Part shown: in pieces, positions 27,006 to 36,070 of the stretch
How positions within the stretch are numbered: the first letter of the stretch is position 1
Layout of the letters: the number at the start of each line of letters is the position of its first letter
Assembly (NCBI RefSeq): GCF_001984825.2
Contig: NZ_CP043318.1
Coordinates: forward strand, 124,001 to 188,000
Origin: Enterobacter chengduensis
GTDB taxonomy: Bacteria; Pseudomonadota; Gammaproteobacteria; Enterobacterales; Enterobacteriaceae
Reading direction: 5' to 3'
Length of the DNA: 64,000 nucleotides
Made by a program: the position numbers and the translations under genes
Notes under the pieces: generated by a model
Told to the model about the DNA's origin: nothing
The model's database searches: none
Seen by the model: the letters and a program-made list of their open reading frames with translations, nothing else

Positions 27006-28193
27006 TTAAGCCGCGTTTCCCTGAGCAAGCGGAGCCAGCGCCGCCGGTAATTTGCTTAACTCCTGCACCAGAGAGTCTTTGCTGATTTCGCTAATCGTCT
27101 TCGCGCCGGTCAGCGTCATCGCCACCTTCATCTCTTTTTCGATCAGGTTAAGCAGGTTCGCCACGCCTGCCTGACCCGCCGTCGCCAGCGCGTACAGATA
27201 CGCGCGTCCCAGCAGCACGCTGTCGGCGCCGAGCGCAATCATGCGCACCACGTCCAGCCCGCTGCGGATCCCGCTGTCGGCCAGGATGGCGATATCGCCT
27301 TTCACCGCATCGGCGATGGCCGGCAGGGCGCGTGCGGAGGAGAGTACCCCGTCAAGCTGGCGTCCGCCGTGGTTTGAGACCACAATCCCGTCTGCGCCAA
27401 ACCGCACCGCGTCGCGGGCATCTTCCGGATCGAGGATCCCTTTGATCACCATCGGGCCATCCCAGAATTCGCGGATCCACTCCAGGTCTTTCCAGGAGAT
27501 GGACGGATCGAAGTTGTTCGCCAGCCAGCCGATGTAATCTTCCAGCCCGGTCGGTTTACCGAGGTAGGCCGAGATATTGCCCAGATCGTGCGGACGTCCG
27601 TTCAGACCCACATCCCACGCCCACTGCGGGTGCGTCACCGCCTGCCAGTAGCGGCGCAGGGCGGCGTTTGGGCCGCTCATGCCGGAGTGCGCGTCGCGAT
27701 AGCGCGCGCCGGGGGTTGGCATATCAACGGTAAAGACCAGCGTGGAGCAGCCCGCGGCTTTGGCGCGCTCGAGCGCGTTACGCATAAAGCCGCGATCGCG
27801 CAGCACGTACAGCTGGAACCACATTGGCCGCTTGATGGTCGGGGCGACCTCTTCAATCGGGCAAACCGAGACGGTAGAGAGGGTGAACGGAATGCCTTTG
27901 GCATCCGCCGCGGCGGCGGCCTGAACTTCGCCACGGCGGGCATACATGCCGCACAGGCCTACGGGCGCGAGCGCCACGGGCATGGAGAGCGTTTCGTTAA
28001 ACAGCTTTGTCTCAAGGCTCAGGTCAGACATATTCTTCAGCACGCGCTGGCGCAGAGCCACCTCAGACAGATCTTCCACGTTGCGGCGCAGGGTGTATTC
28101 GGCATACGCCCCGCCGTCGATGTAGTGGAACAGGAACGGGGGCAAAATGCGCTGCGCCGCGGCGCGATAGTCACTGGCTGCTGAAATAATCAT
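27006..28193 (-). CDS. lldD: L-lactate dehydrogenase (quinone), FMN-dependent
   Basis: LldD oxidises L-lactate to pyruvate on the inner face of the cytoplasmic membrane and passes electrons to the quinone pool. The 395-residue protein is an alpha-hydroxy acid oxidase barrel: [19 protein letters not shown] near residue 20-38, [19 protein letters not shown] near 71, the catalytic [10 protein letters not shown] near 272-281 with His275, and [20 protein letters not shown] near 305 for FMN phosphate. Its ATG overlaps the lldR stop by 4 bases in the lldP-lldR-lldD operon. Confidence 0.98.
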   Translation of the reverse strand: MIISAASDYRAAAQRILPPFLFHYIDGGAYAEYTLRRNVEDLSEVALRQRVLKNMSDLSLETKLFNETLSMPVALAPVGLCGMYARRGEVQAAAAADAKGIPFTLSTVSVCPIEEVAPTIKRPMWFQLYVLRDRGFMRNALERAKAAGCSTLVFTVDMPTPGARYRDAHSGMSGPNAALRRYWQAVTHPQWAWDVGLNGRPHDLGNISAYLGKPTGLEDYIGWLANNFDPSISWKDLEWIREFWDGPMVIKGILDPEDARDAVRFGADGIVVSNHGGRQLDGVLSSARALPAIADAVKGDIAILADSGIRSGLDVVRMIALGADSVLLGRAYLYALATAGQAGVANLLNLIEKEMKVAMTLTGAKTISEISKDSLVQELSKLPAALAPLAQGNAA

Positions 28194-28963
28194 GCTTTGT
28201 TCTCCCTGGAAATATCACTGTCGCCAGGCAGACGGGTAATACGCGCCTGTCGGGCCTGGTCTTCATCAAATCGTTTAATGGTGGTGTGCACGAAGCCGAG
28301 ATGCGCCATCATCGCCTTGCGCGCGGCCTCGGCATCACCGGCCAGAATGGCGTTGAGTACCGCCTCGTGCTGTTCGGTCAGCTGGGCAAACACCGGCGGG
28401 ACCAGATACATGCGCTGGCGGCTCTGCTTCACGGAGGATTGCAGCAGGTCAAAGAACCCGCGCATGGTCTGGAGCAGCACCACGTTGTGCGACGCCTCGG
28501 CAATCGCCAGGTGAAAACGCACGTCCGCCTGGGAGGCGATATCCGGGTCGCTGCTTTGCGTGGCCTCAAAGCAGGCGACGAGTTTCTCCTTGTCGGCGTC
28601 GGTTGCCCGCATGGCCGCGTGCCAGGCGGTGCTGGTTTCGATGGCGTGGCGCGCTTCCAGGATGTCGAAGCTGTAGTCCGGATCGTTCTCCATCAGCGTC
28701 TTCAGCGGCTGAACGATGTTTTGCTCGGACCAGTCGTCATGCTGCCAGCGTACAAAGGTGCCGCCGCCGCGACGGCTCACCAGTACCCCTTCGCTGACCA
28801 GCGTCGCCAGCGCCTCGCGCAGGGAATTGCGCGACACGCCAAGCTGGGCGGCGAGCTGGCGTTCGGCGGGCAGCTTCATGCCCGCTTCCAGCTGTTGTTC
28901 TTCAATCAGCGCCCGCACGCGAGAGGCAATCTCGTCGGACAGGCGTCTGGGCATCACTATCAT
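28190..28963 (-). CDS. lldR: L-lactate-responsive regulator LldR (GntR/FadR type)
   Basis: LldR represses or activates lldPRD depending on L-lactate. The 257-residue protein has a GntR winged-helix N-terminus (residues 8-70: [20 protein letters not shown] and [15 protein letters not shown]) and an all-helical FadR-type (FCD) C-terminal domain with the metal-binding set around [12 protein letters not shown] near 147 and the His in MAHLGFVH near 220. It overlaps lldP by 4 bases at its start and lldD by 4 bases at its end. Two matching operators lie upstream of lldP. Confidence 0.97.
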   Translation of the reverse strand: MIVMPRRLSDEIASRVRALIEEQQLEAGMKLPAERQLAAQLGVSRNSLREALATLVSEGVLVSRRGGGTFVRWQHDDWSEQNIVQPLKTLMENDPDYSFDILEARHAIETSTAWHAAMRATDADKEKLVACFEATQSSDPDIASQADVRFHLAIAEASHNVVLLQTMRGFFDLLQSSVKQSRQRMYLVPPVFAQLTEQHEAVLNAILAGDAEAARKAMMAHLGFVHTTIKRFDEDQARQARITRLPGDSDISRENKA

Positions 28964-30615
28964 GGGATCATCCAGGTTAAGACATAGGCCTGCAGGGTGG
29001 TGATCACCCCGACCATGCAGGTGAATATCAGGCTGTGCTTCACGGTAAAGCGGAACAGATCCGACTCTTTACCGACCAGTCCCACCGCCGCGCAGGCAAT
29101 GGCGATGGATTGAGGAGAGATCATTTTTCCGGTCACGCCGCCGGTGGTATTCGCGGCCACCAGCAGGACGTCCGACACGCCAATCTGCTGAGCCGCCGTG
29201 GCCTGCAGCGCGGCAAACAGGGCGTTAGACGAGGTATCTGACCCGGTCAGGAACACCCCCAGCCAGCCGAGGAACGGCGAGAAGAAGGTGAAGGCGTGGC
29301 TGGTATGCGCCAGCGCCAGTGCCAGCGTCGATGACAGGCCGGAGTAGTTGGAGATAAACGCGAACGCCAGCACCATGCCGATGGAGTAAATCGGCAGCAT
29401 CAGCTCTTTAACGGTCGCCGCAAAGGTCTGCACCGCGGCGGCAGGCTTCATGCGCAGCCACACTACGGAAAGGATCGCGGCAAACAGGATGGCGGTCCCG
29501 GTGGCGGAGAACCAGTCGAATTTATAGACCGCGGCATACGGCGTGGCGGCGTGCACCACCGGCGGCATGCGGGCAACCATCTTGTCGAGGAACGGCACGG
29601 AAATATTAATCACCATGTCGTACAGCGCCCCGCCCGGCGCAAACAGGGCCTTAAACGGCGGGATGCTCCACAGGGTGACCGTTGCGGTCAGGAACAGGAA
29701 CGGCGACCAGGCGCGGATCACCTGCCCAGCGGTATAGCCCGTGCGCGCCAGGGTTTGATCGACCTGCGAGGCGCCCATGTCGGCGAAGCGGAAAATACGC
29801 ACCGGCTGCCAGCGCTTCAGGAACAGCGTCAGACAGACCAGCGAGACCAGCGAAGAGATAATGTCCGGCAGCTCCGGGCCGAGGAAGTTTGAACTCAGGT
29901 ACTGGGCAATCGCGAACGAACCGCCCGCCACCATCACCGCAGGCCAGGTCTCCTTCACGCCGCGCCAGCCGTCCATAATCGCCATGATCCAGAACAGCAC
30001 GATAATGGTCAGGAACGGCAGCTGGCGGCCCACCATCTGGCCGATCTCGAAGCTGTCCAGCCCGGTAACCTGTCCGGCCACCAGAATCGGAATACCCATC
30101 GCGCCAAACGCCACCGGGGCGGTGTTCACAATCAGGCACAGGCCCGCGGCATACAGCGGGTTAAAGCCCAGGCCCACCAGCAGCGCGGCGGTGATCGCCA
30201 CCGGTGCGCCAAAGCCTGCCGCCCCTTCCAGAAACGCCCCAAAGGAGAAGCCGACAATCAGCATCTGCAGGCGCTGGTCCGGCGTGATGGAGAGAATCGA
30301 CGAGCGGATGATGTCGAACTGCCCGGTTTTCACCGAGATTTTATAGACAAAGACCGCCGCGATGATGATCCACGCAATCGGCCACAGGCCGTAGAAGAAA
30401 CCGTAGACGACGGAGGCCAGCGCGCGATCGACCGGCATTTTGTAGAAGAACAGCGCCACCAGCAGGGCGATGGCAACGGTATACGTCGCGGCGAGGTAGC
30501 CCTTCAGCTTGAGCTTAATCAGCGCAAAGAAGAAGAACAGGATCGGAAGCGATGCGATCAGGCTCGACAGCCAGATATTACCGGCCGGGTCGTAGTTTTG
30601 TTGCCAGAGGCTCAT
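28960..30615 (-). CDS. lldP: L-lactate permease LldP
   Basis: LldP imports L-lactate (also D-lactate and glycolate in E. coli) with protons. The 551-residue protein (E. coli: 551) has about thirteen membrane segments starting with [20 protein letters not shown], and the family motifs [21 protein letters not shown] near residue 135 and [17 protein letters not shown] near 455. It is the first gene of the operon. The 275 bases upstream hold two LldR-type operators and a REP element. Confidence 0.98.
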   Translation of the reverse strand: MSLWQQNYDPAGNIWLSSLIASLPILFFFFALIKLKLKGYLAATYTVAIALLVALFFYKMPVDRALASVVYGFFYGLWPIAWIIIAAVFVYKISVKTGQFDIIRSSILSITPDQRLQMLIVGFSFGAFLEGAAGFGAPVAITAALLVGLGFNPLYAAGLCLIVNTAPVAFGAMGIPILVAGQVTGLDSFEIGQMVGRQLPFLTIIVLFWIMAIMDGWRGVKETWPAVMVAGGSFAIAQYLSSNFLGPELPDIISSLVSLVCLTLFLKRWQPVRIFRFADMGASQVDQTLARTGYTAGQVIRAWSPFLFLTATVTLWSIPPFKALFAPGGALYDMVINISVPFLDKMVARMPPVVHAATPYAAVYKFDWFSATGTAILFAAILSVVWLRMKPAAAVQTFAATVKELMLPIYSIGMVLAFAFISNYSGLSSTLALALAHTSHAFTFFSPFLGWLGVFLTGSDTSSNALFAALQATAAQQIGVSDVLLVAANTTGGVTGKMISPQSIAIACAAVGLVGKESDLFRFTVKHSLIFTCMVGVITTLQAYVLTWMIP

Positions 30616-30692
30616 GCAGGTCTCCTGGGGACCAGACAGCCTGCGCTGCGGGTGAGTCTCCGCTCAACTCTGCGTCACAGTCTGTGTAAAAG

Positions 30693-30703
30693 TGGTCCTG
30701 CCA
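30693..30703. promoter_or_regulatory. LldR operator, promoter-proximal (O2-like)
   Basis: TGGTCCTGCCA fits the LldR/FadR-type pattern TNGT-N3-ACNA with one mismatch. It lies 78 bases upstream of the lldP ATG, probably in the transcribed leader. The centre is 126 bases from the second operator, close to the O1-O2 distance I recall for E. coli lldPRD. Confidence 0.6.
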
Positions 30704-30816
30704 ATGTTGTGTTGTAGGGTTAATGACAATGAATGGTTAATCAGATGTTATGGGCTGGCAATGGTTTTGTGAGCGGAAATAATGGAATTGTGAACAAGGG
30801 AAGGATTGGTTGCGCT

Positions 30817-30831
30817 ATTGGTTGGACCAAT
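30817..30831. promoter_or_regulatory. LldR operator, upstream (O1-like)
   Basis: ATTGGT-TGG-ACCAAT is a perfect palindrome and contains TGGTTGGACCA, an exact match to TNGT-N3-ACNA. It lies about 200 bases upstream of lldP. Two sites at this distance allow looping by LldR. Confidence 0.75.
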
Positions 30832-30854
30832 TAACGTGAAGGTACAAGAGGAAG

Positions 30855-30884
30855 GTAGGCCGGGTAAGCGCAGCGCCACCCGGC
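30855..30884. repeat. REP-like palindrome between lldP and yibL
   Basis: GTAGGCCGGG-TAAGCGCAGCGCCA-CCCGGC, inverse orientation to the copy at 24940. It lies 7 bases beyond the yibL stop codon, serving as that gene's 3' structure. Confidence 0.78.
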
Positions 30885-30890
30885 ATGAAA

Positions 30891-31253
30891 TCAGAACGCG
30901 GTCTTACAAAAGCCCGTCATCTCTTTCAGGCCCATTTCGCGGCCAAGCTCGGTCATCGGATGTACCACCACCAGGCCACGGACGCTTTTCTTCAGCTTGC
31001 CCATGTCGGCCTGCTCTTTTTTGGTGATCGCACGGCGGTGCGGCATGCCCATTAGCTTTTGCGCTTCTTTGCTCAGCTTCTGGCCTTTCACCTCGCGCAG
31101 GCGCTCGATTTCTGTTTCCAGCGTGGCAACCTCTTTTTCCAGCTCGGCGTACTTCTCGGCGGAATCGACCAGCGACAGGCCCGCCATCTGGTGACGGATC
31201 AGATCCAGGCGGTCGCTCAGGCGTTTAATTTCGTTCTTTTCGACTTCTTTCAT
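30891..31253 (-). CDS. yibL: YibL family ribosome-associated protein (DUF2810)
   Basis: A 120-residue, highly charged protein, the E. coli YibL length. Residues 1-55 form a coiled coil ([11 protein letters not shown] preceded by Glu/Leu heptads: [31 protein letters not shown]). The C-terminal half is basic with [20 protein letters not shown] and ends TGFCKTAF. The family co-purifies with ribosomes; no activity is known. It is a single gene following mtlR on the same strand, 58 bases away. Confidence 0.93.
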   Translation of the reverse strand: MKEVEKNEIKRLSDRLDLIRHQMAGLSLVDSAEKYAELEKEVATLETEIERLREVKGQKLSKEAQKLMGMPHRRAITKKEQADMGKLKKSVRGLVVVHPMTELGREMGLKEMTGFCKTAF

Positions 31254-31311
31254 GACAAATAACTCTGAAAACGGGGAATTTACAGGGAAGGATACACCAA
31301 TGTGAGCAGGC

Positions 31312-31902
31312 TTACTTCTGAAACGCTTTTTTTAAGCTGATTCGTGAAATCAGCTCGGTCAGGGAGAGAACCATCGTGGAGCGGACAACCTGCTGATAAC
31401 GCAGCTTTTGCATCGCGTACAGCTCAGGATCGCTATTATCAAAATGCGGAGCAGGGGGTAGCGCGGTAACGCAGTGCAGCTCGCCAAACGGCCCCAGGAT
31501 CTCATCGTCGGTAAACGTGTACTCGTTACCGTCATGGTTGAGCTCTTCGCGCAGCGCCATTAACAGCTCCGCATCTTCATACTCTTGTCGGTTCAGCACG
31601 CCAAGACCATAAATCAGCTTCAGACGCACGGAGAGATCGCCCAGCGGTCCATCGCCGTCCAGTAACGGTTCCACAGCATATTTTACCGCGTAGTCGTCTT
31701 TGCGAAACACCTGAAGCACCAGGATATTCACCGCCTCGGTTAACAGCTCGACGGCGGCAATCAGGAAGCTTCGTACGGTTTTGCCAGCATTCAGACGCTC
31801 AAGCACACGATTTTCAAAGGCCTGGGTTTGTTCCATTATTGCCTGCATATCTGACAATCTATAATCTGGGCGCAGGTTAACCTGCGCCGCACTGTGCATC
31901 AT
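31312..31902 (-). CDS. mtlR: mannitol operon repressor MtlR
   Basis: MtlR lowers expression of mtlA and mtlD. The 196-residue (195 from the second ATG) helical protein has no standard DNA-binding motif; family marks are [20 protein letters not shown] near residue 29, [20 protein letters not shown] near 75 and [15 protein letters not shown] near 130. Its first ATG overlaps the mtlD stop by 3 bases, completing mtlA-mtlD-mtlR. A perfect 20-bp palindrome lies within codons 5-12. Confidence 0.95.
   Translation of the reverse strand: MMHSAAQVNLRPDYRLSDMQAIMEQTQAFENRVLERLNAGKTVRSFLIAAVELLTEAVNILVLQVFRKDDYAVKYAVEPLLDGDGPLGDLSVRLKLIYGLGVLNRQEYEDAELLMALREELNHDGNEYTFTDDEILGPFGELHCVTALPPAPHFDNSDPELYAMQKLRYQQVVRSTMVLSLTELISRISLKKAFQK
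31869..31888. promoter_or_regulatory. perfect 20-bp palindrome in the mtlR start region
   Basis: GGCGCAGGTTAACCTGCGCC is fully self-complementary and lies 15-34 bases into the mtlR reading frame. In the mRNA it can form a stem of about 8 bp near the initiation site and so could limit MtlR synthesis. As DNA it could be an operator or just chance from GC-rich codons. Confidence 0.55.
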
Positions 31903-33047
31903 TTGGTTGCGTTGTATGCGTTAACCGCCTCCACAACCACGTCGCTGTTGGCGTCCAGACCGGAAATCTGCGCCAGCGCAGCCTGCGCGCCTTTGGTGTC
32001 AATCAGCTGAGCCAGCTCAATCGCCTGCGGATCCTGCTCGCTGCGGTAGTGCATGGCAGCGGCAATGCCTTTCACCAGGTTGGCGTGCGGCAGGCCGTAT
32101 TCCAGCGTGCCGAGCAGCGGCTTAATCAGACGGTCGCCCGCGCTCAGCTTACGCAGCGGCTGACGGCCCACGCGCTCAACGTCATCTTTCAGATACGGGT
32201 TTTCAAAGCGACCGAGGATTTTCTGGATGTATGCTGCGTGTTTATCCGCATCAAAACCGTAGCGTTTGATCAGCACCGCGCCGCTCTCTTCCATTGCCCC
32301 TTTTACCACCGCGCGGATCTTCTCATCGAGGATCGCGTCACGAATGGTCTGATGACCGGCCAATTTTCCGAGGTACGCGGTTATAGCATGCCCGGTGTTC
32401 AGCGTGAAGAGTTTGCGTTCGACAAATGCCATCAGGTTATCGGTTAATTCCATGCCCGGAATGGTCGGCAGCGCGCCCTTAAACTGGGTTTTATCGACGA
32501 TCCACTCGCTGAAGGTTTCCACGGTCACTTCCAGCGGGTCGTTGGCGGCGGATTCTGACGGCGGCACGATGCGATCGACCGCGGAATCCACGAACCCGAC
32601 GTGCGCTTCAACCCAGGCTTTGTCTTCTTCAGCGACCGCGTTGAGTACGTGGCCTTTCAGCTGCGTGGTGCCGCGCACCATGTTTTCGCAGGCGATGATG
32701 TTCAGCGGGGTGTCGATACCCTGCGCTTTACGTTTTGCCAGGCCTTTCGCGACCGCAGGGGCGATACGCTCGAGTACAACCGGGCCCACGGCGGTAGTGA
32801 TGAGATCGACGCTGGCGATCAGGTCAATCACGTCGTCACCGATGCTGCTGACCGCGCTGACGCCGGATACCGTCTCAACCTGCTCGTTTTCGCCCACCAC
32901 GTGCACCTGATAGCTATGACGGGCATTCAGGGCATCCAGTACGACCTGATTCACATCGGCGAACGTCAGCGTAATGCCCGCGTCTGCCAGCAGTTTGCCG
33001 ATAAAGCCACGACCAATGTTACCTGCGCCAAAATGTAATGCTTTCAT
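31899..33047 (-). CDS. mtlD: mannitol-1-phosphate 5-dehydrogenase
   Basis: MtlD oxidises mannitol 1-phosphate from the PTS to fructose 6-phosphate with NAD+. The 382-residue protein (E. coli: 382) starts [20 protein letters not shown] with the NAD-binding glycine motif, and carries [14 protein letters not shown] near residue 133 and [16 protein letters not shown] near 213 with the catalytic Lys/Asn/His set of the polyol-specific long-chain dehydrogenases. ATG 33047 is chosen; 33065 would add six residues. It lies 104 bases after mtlA, across a paired hairpin repeat. Confidence 0.97.
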   Translation of the reverse strand: MKALHFGAGNIGRGFIGKLLADAGITLTFADVNQVVLDALNARHSYQVHVVGENEQVETVSGVSAVSSIGDDVIDLIASVDLITTAVGPVVLERIAPAVAKGLAKRKAQGIDTPLNIIACENMVRGTTQLKGHVLNAVAEEDKAWVEAHVGFVDSAVDRIVPPSESAANDPLEVTVETFSEWIVDKTQFKGALPTIPGMELTDNLMAFVERKLFTLNTGHAITAYLGKLAGHQTIRDAILDEKIRAVVKGAMEESGAVLIKRYGFDADKHAAYIQKILGRFENPYLKDDVERVGRQPLRKLSAGDRLIKPLLGTLEYGLPHANLVKGIAAAMHYRSEQDPQAIELAQLIDTKGAQAALAQISGLDANSDVVVEAVNAYNATK

Positions 33048-33076
33048 AGTGTTAACCTTCATCAATGTTTTTACCC

Positions 33077-33139
33077 GAGAGGGCTGGGGTGAGGAGCTTT
33101 CTCCCCCTCACCCTAGCCCTCTCCCCGGAGGGGAGAGGG
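33077..33139. repeat. double hairpin repeat between mtlA and mtlD
   Basis: GAGAGGGCTGGGGTGAGG (33077-33094) pairs with CCTCACCCTAGCCCTCTC (33106-33123), 17 of 18 matches. CCCTCTCCCC (33117-33126) pairs with GGGGAGAGGG (33130-33139), 10 of 10. The two stems share 33117-33123 and cannot both form. It is the largest member of the CCCTCACCC/CCCTCTCCC repeat family in this window. Confidence 0.82.
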
Positions 33140-33151
33140 AAGAGAACGGAC

Positions 33152-35059
33152 CTACTTGTTCAACAGCGCCAGCACTTCTTCAACGCTGGTGGTATTGGCC
33201 AGACGCTCAATAACCGTTTCGTCATCCAGCGCGTTGGTCAGGCTGGTAATCACCTGAATGTGCTCGTTATTGCGAGCGGCGATACCAATCACCAGGCGGG
33301 CGATGTCGTCTTCTTCTTCACCGAAGCGCACGCCCTGCGGATACTGACAGAATACGACGCCGGTTTTCAGGACGCGATCTTTCGCTTCAACCGTACCGTG
33401 CGGCACCGCGATGGATTCGCCCAGGTAGGTTGGCGTCAGTTTTTCGCGTTCCAGCATCGCATCGACGTATTCAGGCTGAACGTAGCCGCCTTTTACCAGC
33501 TGCTCACCGGCAAAGCGAATCGCCTCTTCTTTGGTAGCCGCGGTACGACCGAGGAAGATGTTTTCCGCACCCAGCTTGAACAGGTGGGCATTGCTCTCGT
33601 CAAAACTGTCCTGCAGGCTGGAGCGCACCTTCACTTCGTTTTCTTCGTGACGCTGTGCGGCAACCAGACGTTCGGTCAGGCTGCTGTACAGACCGCTGTC
33701 GAGGAAGTTGGTCAGCGAAATGTGCTGTGCCTGTGGCACCTGGCGCATGGCGCGCTCGGTCAGATCGCGGTGGGTGATGACCAGGTCAACGTCCGGCGGC
33801 AGGCTGTTAATCGCGCTGTTGGTCACGGAGATGTTGGTCAGGCCCGCATCCTGCACTTTCTTGCGCAGCACGCCGGCACCCATTGCGCTGGAACCCATAC
33901 CGGCGTCGCAGGCAACGATAATTTTACGCACGTGGCTCAGGTCGTTAGACACATCGCCTGCTGCCAGCGGGGTTGCGCCTTTGGATTCGGCTTTCATGTC
34001 GTGCATACGACGGGTTGCCGCTTCGATATCGTCATCTTCTTTCACTTTGCTGGTTTTCAGCAGGATAGAAGAGACCACGAAGGAGACCGCCATGGCCGCA
34101 CAGATGGCCGCGATGTTCGCGAAGTACGCCCCTTTTGGCGTCATCGCCAGTACCGCCAGGATAGAACCCGGAGAAGCAGGGGAGACCAGACCGCCGCCCA
34201 GCACGCTCAGGGTGAACACGCCGGTCATGCCGCCGAGGATAACGGCCAGGATCAGACGCGGGTTCATCAGCACGTACGGGAAGTAAATTTCGTGGATACC
34301 GCCCAGGAAGTGGATGATCGCCGCACCGCCAGCAGACTGTTTCGCGCTGCCGCGACCAAAGAACATATACGCCAGCAGGACGCCCATACCCGGACCCGGG
34401 TTCGCTTCAATCAGGAAGAAGATGGACTTGCCGAGATCGTGAGACTGCTGAATGCCCAGCGGCGAGAAGATGCCGTGGTTGATGGCGTTGTTGAGGAACA
34501 GGATTTTCGCCGGTTCAACGAAGATAGAGGCCAGCGGCAGCATGTCGTGCGCCACCATGAAGTTAACGCCCGCCGCCAGAATTTTGGACAGGACTTCAAC
34601 CGCAGGGCCAATGCCGAGGAACGCCAGAATCGCGAGGATCATCCCGATGATGCCCGCAGAGAAGTTGTTCACCAGCATTTCGAAGCCGGATTTGATCTTA
34701 CCGTCAACCCAGACGTCGAATTTCTTAATCGCCCAGCCGCCCAGAGGACCGGCAATCATGGCGCCGAGGAACATCGGCATATCCGCACCGACGATCACAC
34801 CCATTGTGGTGATGGCACCCACAACGCCACCACGGTCACCGCCTACCAGACGACCACCGGTGAAACCGATCAGCAGCGGCAGGAGATAGGTAATCATTGG
34901 GCCAACAAGTTTCGCCAGCGTTTCGTTAGGCAACCACCCTGTCGGAATGAACAATGCGGTGATAATACCCCACGCGATAAACGCGCCGATATTTGGCATC
35001 ACCATGTTGCTGAGGAAACGACCAAAGCTTTGAACTTTGATCTTGAAATCGGATGACAT
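33152..35059 (-). CDS. mtlA: mannitol-specific PTS enzyme IICBA
   Basis: MtlA imports and phosphorylates mannitol to mannitol 1-phosphate. All three PTS parts are in one 635-residue chain: IIC membrane domain (residues about 1-335, with GIHEIYFPYVLMNPR near 254), IIB (from about 375, phosphorylated Cys384 in IVACDAGMGSS) and IIA (from about 490, phosphorylated His554 in IAVPHGTVEAKD). E. coli MtlA has 637 residues and the same active-site positions. It is the first gene of mtlADR; four CRP-type sites lie in the region upstream. Confidence 0.98.
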   Translation of the reverse strand: MSSDFKIKVQSFGRFLSNMVMPNIGAFIAWGIITALFIPTGWLPNETLAKLVGPMITYLLPLLIGFTGGRLVGGDRGGVVGAITTMGVIVGADMPMFLGAMIAGPLGGWAIKKFDVWVDGKIKSGFEMLVNNFSAGIIGMILAILAFLGIGPAVEVLSKILAAGVNFMVAHDMLPLASIFVEPAKILFLNNAINHGIFSPLGIQQSHDLGKSIFFLIEANPGPGMGVLLAYMFFGRGSAKQSAGGAAIIHFLGGIHEIYFPYVLMNPRLILAVILGGMTGVFTLSVLGGGLVSPASPGSILAVLAMTPKGAYFANIAAICAAMAVSFVVSSILLKTSKVKEDDDIEAATRRMHDMKAESKGATPLAAGDVSNDLSHVRKIIVACDAGMGSSAMGAGVLRKKVQDAGLTNISVTNSAINSLPPDVDLVITHRDLTERAMRQVPQAQHISLTNFLDSGLYSSLTERLVAAQRHEENEVKVRSSLQDSFDESNAHLFKLGAENIFLGRTAATKEEAIRFAGEQLVKGGYVQPEYVDAMLEREKLTPTYLGESIAVPHGTVEAKDRVLKTGVVFCQYPQGVRFGEEEDDIARLVIGIAARNNEHIQVITSLTNALDDETVIERLANTTSVEEVLALLNK

Positions 35060-35199
35060 AAAACACCCCTTCTTCTGTTTACGCTTAGGCTTGCGGCCCG
35101 AGGTTTATTGTTAATGAGGCGGCAGAGGTAGCCGGACCCTGTTCTGATGCTGTGAAATCTGGCACTGAATCGTTCAACTGTCCAGACGGGGTAAAATTG

Positions 35200-35215
35200 T
35201 GTGATACGTGTCACG
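35200..35215. promoter_or_regulatory. CRP site 1 upstream of mtlA
   Basis: TGTGA-TACGTG-TCACG, one mismatch from the CRP consensus TGTGA-N6-TCACA. It is 141-156 bases upstream of the mtlA ATG. Confidence 0.75.
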
Positions 35216-35243
35216 TAAAGGTAGGGGGTGCGGATATCAATGA

Positions 35244-35259
35244 AGTGATCTCACTCACA
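35244..35259. promoter_or_regulatory. CRP site 2 upstream of mtlA
   Basis: AGTGA-TCTCAC-TCACA, one mismatch from the CRP consensus. Its centre is 44 bases from site 1, about four helical turns, so both would face the same side of the DNA. Confidence 0.7.
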
Positions 35260-35316
35260 AAATTGGTGGGCAAAAAAAATACGATGGCGAGAAAAAAAGC
35301 AAAATCCACCCTTTTG

Positions 35317-35332
35317 TGTGACTGTTGTCACG
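35317..35332. promoter_or_regulatory. CRP site 3 upstream of mtlA
   Basis: TGTGA-CTGTTG-TCACG, one mismatch from consensus. Its centre is 73 bases from site 2, about seven turns. Confidence 0.72.
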
Positions 35333-35360
35333 TTTTGCTCTGGTGTGTTTGTTTCTGGAT

Positions 35361-35376
35361 TGTGACTGATTTCACA
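35361..35376. promoter_or_regulatory. CRP site 4 upstream of mtlA
   Basis: TGTGA-CTGATT-TCACA, a perfect CRP consensus, 44 bases from site 3. The same 44-base step separates sites 1 and 2. The E. coli mtlA promoter is also reported to carry several CRP sites. Confidence 0.8.
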
Positions 35377-35711
35377 AAATATTTTTATGCAGATTTCTCT
35401 GGCTGCGATCGCCAGCAAACTCTGCATTGCGGACATGGGCCAGGATTAACGTCACACGAAAAGCTAAAAAAATGCGTCACGAATGTCGTATGGCAAAAAG
35501 GATAAACCTGGATTACGCTCATATTGTAAGGTTACGTCTTTTATTATTCAGGATATATTTTGACACGCTTATAAACTTGCGCGGAGATATTATTAAAAAC
35601 GATACTCCCCGGCTCTGAAATAGTAAGCACAAGTTCGTGTTTATATAAATTAATTAGGCTGCATACCATTCTATTAATTTAATGAGTTGACGTTGTTTAA
35701 GTGAGGAGAAT
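35377..35711. other. non-coding region upstream of yibI
   Basis: 335 bases, AT-rich towards yibI, without a convincing gene. A half-site-like GTCACAC lies near 35450. AGTGAGGAGAAT directly before 35712 is the yibI ribosome site. No hairpin or clear promoter boxes were recognised. Confidence 0.4.
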
Positions 35712-36068
35712 ATGTTTCTCAACTATTTTGCGCTGGGCGTATTGATTTTTGTATTTCTGGTTCTCTTTTACGGAATCATCGCTATTCATGACATTCCTTA
35801 TAACATGGCCAAAAAGCGTAACCATCCGCATGCCGATGCCATTCATACGGCAGGCTGGATTAGCCTGTTTACGCTCCATGCCATCTGGCCGTTTCTGTGG
35901 ATCTGGGCCACGCTGTACCGCGAAGATCGCGGCTGGGGTATGCAGAACCACATCACAAAGCCTGATGAGGTTCCGGGTATGGATGCGCTGGCCAAACGCG
36001 TGGCCGAACTCGAACAAAAGCTGGCAGCGGCACAGCCCGCTGCTGATAAAAACACGCTGGAGCGCTAA
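35712..36068 (+). CDS. yibI: inner-membrane protein YibI (DUF3302)
   Basis: A 118-residue protein with two membrane segments ([20 protein letters not shown], residues 5-24, and [20 protein letters not shown], about 49-68) and a charged C-terminal tail with a short coiled coil ([19 protein letters not shown]). Known only as DUF3302. It precedes yibH by 2 bases, and such small proteins regularly accompany YibH/AaeA-like membrane fusion proteins, so it is probably the membrane partner of an efflux or export unit. GTGAGGAGAAT is the ribosome site. Confidence 0.92.
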   Translation: MFLNYFALGVLIFVFLVLFYGIIAIHDIPYNMAKKRNHPHADAIHTAGWISLFTLHAIWPFLWIWATLYREDRGWGMQNHITKPDEVPGMDALAKRVAELEQKLAAAQPAADKNTLER

Positions 36069-36070
36069 TC

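Noticed and set aside
33065..35056. Very long open frame (663 codons) antisense to mtlA
   Set aside because: It mirrors the codon bias of mtlA on the opposite strand, is rich in His/Gln/Arg/Val without domains, and mtlA is certain.
35152..35505. 115-codon open frame in the mtlA-yibI gap
   Set aside because: It runs through the CRP sites, has no ribosome site and no protein-like pattern.
35060..35711. MtlS-like antisense small RNA against the mtlA leader
   Set aside because: MtlS is known from Vibrio; no promoter-terminator pair of suitable size is visible here.
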